Source: CAMUQR01 sp963539845 | Lineage (GTDB): Bacteria > Patescibacteriota > Saccharimonadia > Saccharimonadales > Saccharimonadaceae | Length of the DNA stretch: 64,000 nucleotides | Direction: 5' to 3' | Assembly: GCA_963539845.1 (NCBI GenBank) | Contig: CAUTML010000002.1 | Coordinates: forward strand, 1-64,000 | Shown here: piece by piece, positions 61,098-64,000 of the stretch | How the letters are laid out: each line of letters begins with the position of its first letter | Numbering within the stretch: the first letter of the stretch is position 1 | Program-made: the position numbers and the translations under genes | The notes under the pieces: generated by a model | Database searches by the model: none | What the model was told of the DNA's origin: nothing | The model's input: only the letters and a program-made list of their open reading frames with translations

Positions 61098-62565
61098 ATT
61101 TAGCGCACTCCTTGTGTAATTTTGCTAATAATTCAGCCGGCACGGCGTGATGTTGGTCGTGAGCCAATTTAATGGCGTCTAGATCATATTCAACAAATTT
61201 TTGTAACAAAATCGGCATAGTTGTAGTTTGGTGATCAGCAATCGCACCTTCAGCTGAATAATGACGCTCAACAATCAAGCGCATTGCCCGACGCACTTCA
61301 CTAACCGTGCCAACACATTCGAACGGCTTCGTCTGCTCAAGCCCCAATAATTGACGCAAAATCGGCAACAATTGCTCATCCGCCAATAAATCTTTGCCAA
61401 ACATCGCCACTACCCGATCATAATCAACGAACCCAGCCATCATAATAAACACAAATAAACATTTCGGACAATGACCGCACCAGCTGTTGGTTTTTTTGCC
61501 AACATTACAACTGCGAAACAGCTGATGATAAGCCGGATAGTGACTAAACAATCCCGCAATCTGTAGTTCCTCTAGTGGTCGCAACAAACTAAAGTAGTCA
61601 ACTCCCTCCACTACAAATTTAGCGATATAATCCCGAAAATCAGCCTCAAATTCCCAACTTTTTGAATATTGATGATTAAAATCCGTCCCCGGCACCGAGG
61701 GCTCGTTGGCGGAATTTTCGTTAGACAGCGTGATGTAGCGTTTACCGGTCACTACTGCTGTCAACAGACTAATAAAGGCTAAAATCGCCGAAAATGGCAC
61801 ATGACCATTTAGAAATCCAGCTTGATTGAGAGCTAAAATCTGCGGGTCGAGTTGACGCTTGATCTCAACATAATTAGTATAGCCAGCCGCCGCTATGCAG
61901 TCATATGACGCCACTGGCGCACTCATCACCAGTGGTAAATTGTCAGCAACTTGATCACGCAAAATTTCCAGAGTAACCGCCGAATCTTTGCCTCCGCCGA
62001 CCGGAATAAGATTGCCAGTGCCAGCCACTGTGATTTTCGGATAAATTGTTGATGACGTTGTGGTAAATTTTACAATATTATCGGCAGTTAGCTCCAGCCC
62101 GGCCACCTCTGGCCGATGGAGTTGATTGACATAAATAAACTCGCCCAGACCTTTATAGGCTAATTTTTGCCAAAACAACTGCATTTCGGCAGTTAATTGA
62201 CCGCAAGCCAACTCAATTACCGCCGGACAAGCTAGTTTCCAGTAATTGATCGCTTCCACCACCCCAATTTGAAAAATCACGCCCGCCAAATCGTCATTTT
62301 GAACCAAAGAACCAGTTTTTAAGCCTAACTCTAAACGATGAGTAAAGGTTTTAGTCGTTAATTGATCAAGCCAGTCCACCGTTTCACCAGCAACAACACC
62401 GTCATTTGCATTGTTAATCAGTTCTTGACGCATCGCCAGCCGTTCCGCTTCATTTGCCACCAGCTGATAATCAAACTCCAACAGCAACCGCCCATCGCGC
62501 CATTGTTGACGCCAGCCAGCAAACACTAGTTTTTGGTAAACTCGTCGTAAATCCCGAAAATTCAT
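61087..62565 (-). CDS. murL: MurL-like UDP-MurNAc-L-Ala-L-Glu epimerase
   Basis: The 492-residue protein has an ATP-pyrophosphatase-type loop IPVGGGKDSAVTLEIL near residue 200, the stretch YITLSNENSANEPSVPGTD followed by NHQYSKSWEFE, and a Cys cluster in RSCNVGKKTNSWCGHCPKC. I recall this set from MurL of Xanthomonas, which uses ATP to turn the terminal L-Glu of UDP-MurNAc-L-Ala-L-Glu into D-Glu. Coupling to murD supports it. A glutamate racemase is not in the window. TAAAAT ends 6 bases before the ATG. Confidence 0.85.
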   Translation of the reverse strand: MNFRDLRRVYQKLVFAGWRQQWRDGRLLLEFDYQLVANEAERLAMRQELINNANDGVVAGETVDWLDQLTTKTFTHRLELGLKTGSLVQNDDLAGVIFQIGVVEAINYWKLACPAVIELACGQLTAEMQLFWQKLAYKGLGEFIYVNQLHRPEVAGLELTADNIVKFTTTSSTIYPKITVAGTGNLIPVGGGKDSAVTLEILRDQVADNLPLVMSAPVASYDCIAAAGYTNYVEIKRQLDPQILALNQAGFLNGHVPFSAILAFISLLTAVVTGKRYITLSNENSANEPSVPGTDFNHQYSKSWEFEADFRDYIAKFVVEGVDYFSLLRPLEELQIAGLFSHYPAYHQLFRSCNVGKKTNSWCGHCPKCLFVFIMMAGFVDYDRVVAMFGKDLLADEQLLPILRQLLGLEQTKPFECVGTVSEVRRAMRLIVERHYSAEGAIADHQTTTMPILLQKFVEYDLDAIKLAHDQHHAVPAELLAKLHKECAKYGI

Positions 62566-62613
62566 GTTTCTATTTTACTCTCTATCGACGACAAGCTCAA
62601 CTCCTACCCTAAA

Positions 62614-64000
62614 CTAGCCACCGATTTTTTGACCAAATGGATCAGCGTTAGCCGACGGGAAACAATCAAAACGATAGCGCGCCCCGAATCGATTACCGAT
62701 AATAGTTTGACCACTGACATAATTAGCCCGATTTTGAATATCTTTGCGATTGGTGTATTTTTTGGCGCCGGTCTGGATCCAAGTGATATCGCTAAAACTA
62801 TCATGTTCGTCAGCAACCGTTAGACGTTTTCCACCACGTAACACCTCATCAACCGCTTTAATCATCTCTGCGGTTGGGGCGCCGTAACAATTGCCTCGAT
62901 TACACTTCCGACCGGCTTGATATGAGCGTCGAACGTTGTATTTGTTAAACCATCCTGAATTTAATAAATAATCTTTAGGCGAGGTAAATTTCTTGCTTTT
63001 ATCGGTCAAATTAGCTAACAGCGAAGCCTCAAATGCCAGAGCTTTAACATTGCTACCCTGCTCACTCATCATCGCTGCGGTAATTCGTCGAATTTCATCA
63101 TCAGTTAGCTCGGTATAACGACGCGACGTTCCAGCCGGCGGTGACTGACAACCATCAGCATCACGTTGACCATTGTTCGGTGGCAAATCTGACGAACCCA
63201 ATTGATTGTTATCGCTAGCCACATTACCAGCTGTAGCATATTGTTGGCCAACCATATCGCCAGCACAACCCTGGTTATCATCTAGCATGCATTGTACCCG
63301 CTCATCCATAAAATACAGCGCAAATATAATTCGACGCTTCTGTTCATCGCTTAAAACACCATTAACGTCCGATTTGCCTTTTAAAACACATTCTTGACCG
63401 CTGTTGATCAATTTACCGAACAAGCCACCAAACAACCGCTCGCCCAACCGGACACCGTCTCTTGTTTCGCCCAATTCTTTATCACCTTGCGACGCCATTT
63501 CGTCAAGTTGTTGCATACCATAGGGCACTTCACCGCGCTCAATGCAGTTGATTTTAAACGATAATAGCGGATTTAAAACATTGCGTTTTAAAACATTAAA
63601 ATATTTATAATTCGGATCAACCGGCGAACTAACGCCCCACTGAGGTTGAGTTAGGTGCTTATCGGTATAATACAGCTCATTCTGACCATTTTGACCCTTC
63701 TCTGTGACAAATTTCTGTTGCACAAAATAGCCATTTGACGATTCACGATCATCAATCGCCCATTCAAATTCATAATTCAAACCAGTTTCATCCAAACAAG
63801 GGTTATCTTTTTGTTCGGCGGTGTTTAATCCAGCAAAACCCTTAGAAACCACTCGACCATCACTTAAAATAATCGGTACTAGCGAGCATTCCTTGCCGTT
63901 TTTATCGACTGGTTTAAAATAAGTTTTGCAAGTTTTTGTGCTGCCATTATATTCACAGCCAGCGTCTTTTAAAACACCGTTGATATATTTCTCAATTTCG
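62614..64000 (-). CDS. Cysteine-rich, probably exported protein, cut by window edge
   Basis: The frame is open to the right edge, so the start and any signal peptide lie outside. At least 462 residues are visible. They contain about a dozen Cys, many in short loops (GCEYNGSTKTCKTYF, DDNQGCAGDMV, DADGCQSPPAG, RKCNRGNCYGAP), typical of an extracellular disulphide-bonded protein. A stretch TDDEIRRITAAMMSEQGSNV followed by EASLLANL faintly recalls SleB-type hydrolases with their early Glu, but I would not call it one. It lies 48 bases upstream of the murL-like gene on the same strand. Confidence 0.7.
   Translation of the reverse strand, partial: EIEKYINGVLKDAGCEYNGSTKTCKTYFKPVDKNGKECSLVPIILSDGRVVSKGFAGLNTAEQKDNPCLDETGLNYEFEWAIDDRESSNGYFVQQKFVTEKGQNGQNELYYTDKHLTQPQWGVSSPVDPNYKYFNVLKRNVLNPLLSFKINCIERGEVPYGMQQLDEMASQGDKELGETRDGVRLGERLFGGLFGKLINSGQECVLKGKSDVNGVLSDEQKRRIIFALYFMDERVQCMLDDNQGCAGDMVGQQYATAGNVASDNNQLGSSDLPPNNGQRDADGCQSPPAGTSRRYTELTDDEIRRITAAMMSEQGSNVKALAFEASLLANLTDKSKKFTSPKDYLLNSGWFNKYNVRRSYQAGRKCNRGNCYGAPTAEMIKAVDEVLRGGKRLTVADEHDSFSDITWIQTGAKKYTNRKDIQNRANYVSGQTIIGNRFGARYRFDCFPSANADPFGQKIGG

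Noticed and set aside
733..64000. Possible alternative genetic code (UGA as Gly), as in some CPR groups
   Set aside because: gyrA ends in TGA at the expected place, and none of the long genes has in-frame TGA. The standard bacterial code fits.

Overview
The window looks like part of a small-genome bacterium of the Candidate Phyla Radiation (Patescibacteria). Saccharibacteria (TM7) is my best guess, from gene content and general look rather than from a database match. Genes are short and tightly packed with many 1 to 14 base overlaps. UGA is used as a normal stop (gyrA ends in TGA), which argues against the recoded Gracilibacteria/Absconditabacteria. There are no transposases, prophage genes or CRISPR arrays. 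Many genes lack a Shine-Dalgarno sequence and instead have an extended -10 promoter 6 or 7 bases before the ATG, as expected for leaderless mRNAs.

Layout. Bases 1-492 are the 5' end of a 16S rRNA gene (minus strand), followed by gyrA and gyrB. From 5.3 to 10.6 kb are two membrane/surface proteins and a large VirD4/TraD-like ATPase with two small neighbours. From 10.65 to 12.55 kb there is no protein gene. This stretch holds tmRNA (ssrA), a short unassigned RNA with a consensus promoter and terminator, and a folded region that may be another RNA. Next come comM and the infC-rpmI-rplT translation operon, in which infC starts at an AUA codon. RNase P RNA follows, then an RNase H fusion protein, an M50 protease, a degenerate beta-lactamase-fold protein, an HTH protein, miaA and thrS. 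thrS is preceded by what looks like a T-box riboswitch with a very short Stem I. From 21.5 to 27.4 kb are four tRNAs (Val, Thr, Asp, Arg), a membrane glycosyltransferase, superoxide dismutase, a SurA/PrsA-like protein, a PH-domain protein and ndk.

From 27.4 to 41.1 kb there is a Xer-type recombinase and then a complete-looking type IV pilus locus on the minus strand: pilM, pilN, pilO, a small accessory protein, pilB, pilT, pilC, pilin, a pilin-like protein, prepilin peptidase and four minor pseudopilins. This machine, with comM and the VirD4-like ATPase, fits DNA uptake or attachment to a host cell.

From 41.2 to 64 kb are ychF, a YjjX-like NTPase, an ABC exporter with tlyA, rpsF-ssb-rpsR-efp, ftsK, a FemAB-like peptidyltransferase, anaerobic ribonucleotide reductase nrdD-nrdG, pnp, rpsO, pgi, and a murD-murL pair. 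The last suggests that D-glutamate for the cell wall is made by epimerising UDP-MurNAc-L-Ala-L-Glu rather than by a glutamate racemase. The window ends inside a cysteine-rich, probably exported protein of unknown function.

No searches or folding programs were run. All motif, pairing and promoter statements come from reading the sequence by eye.
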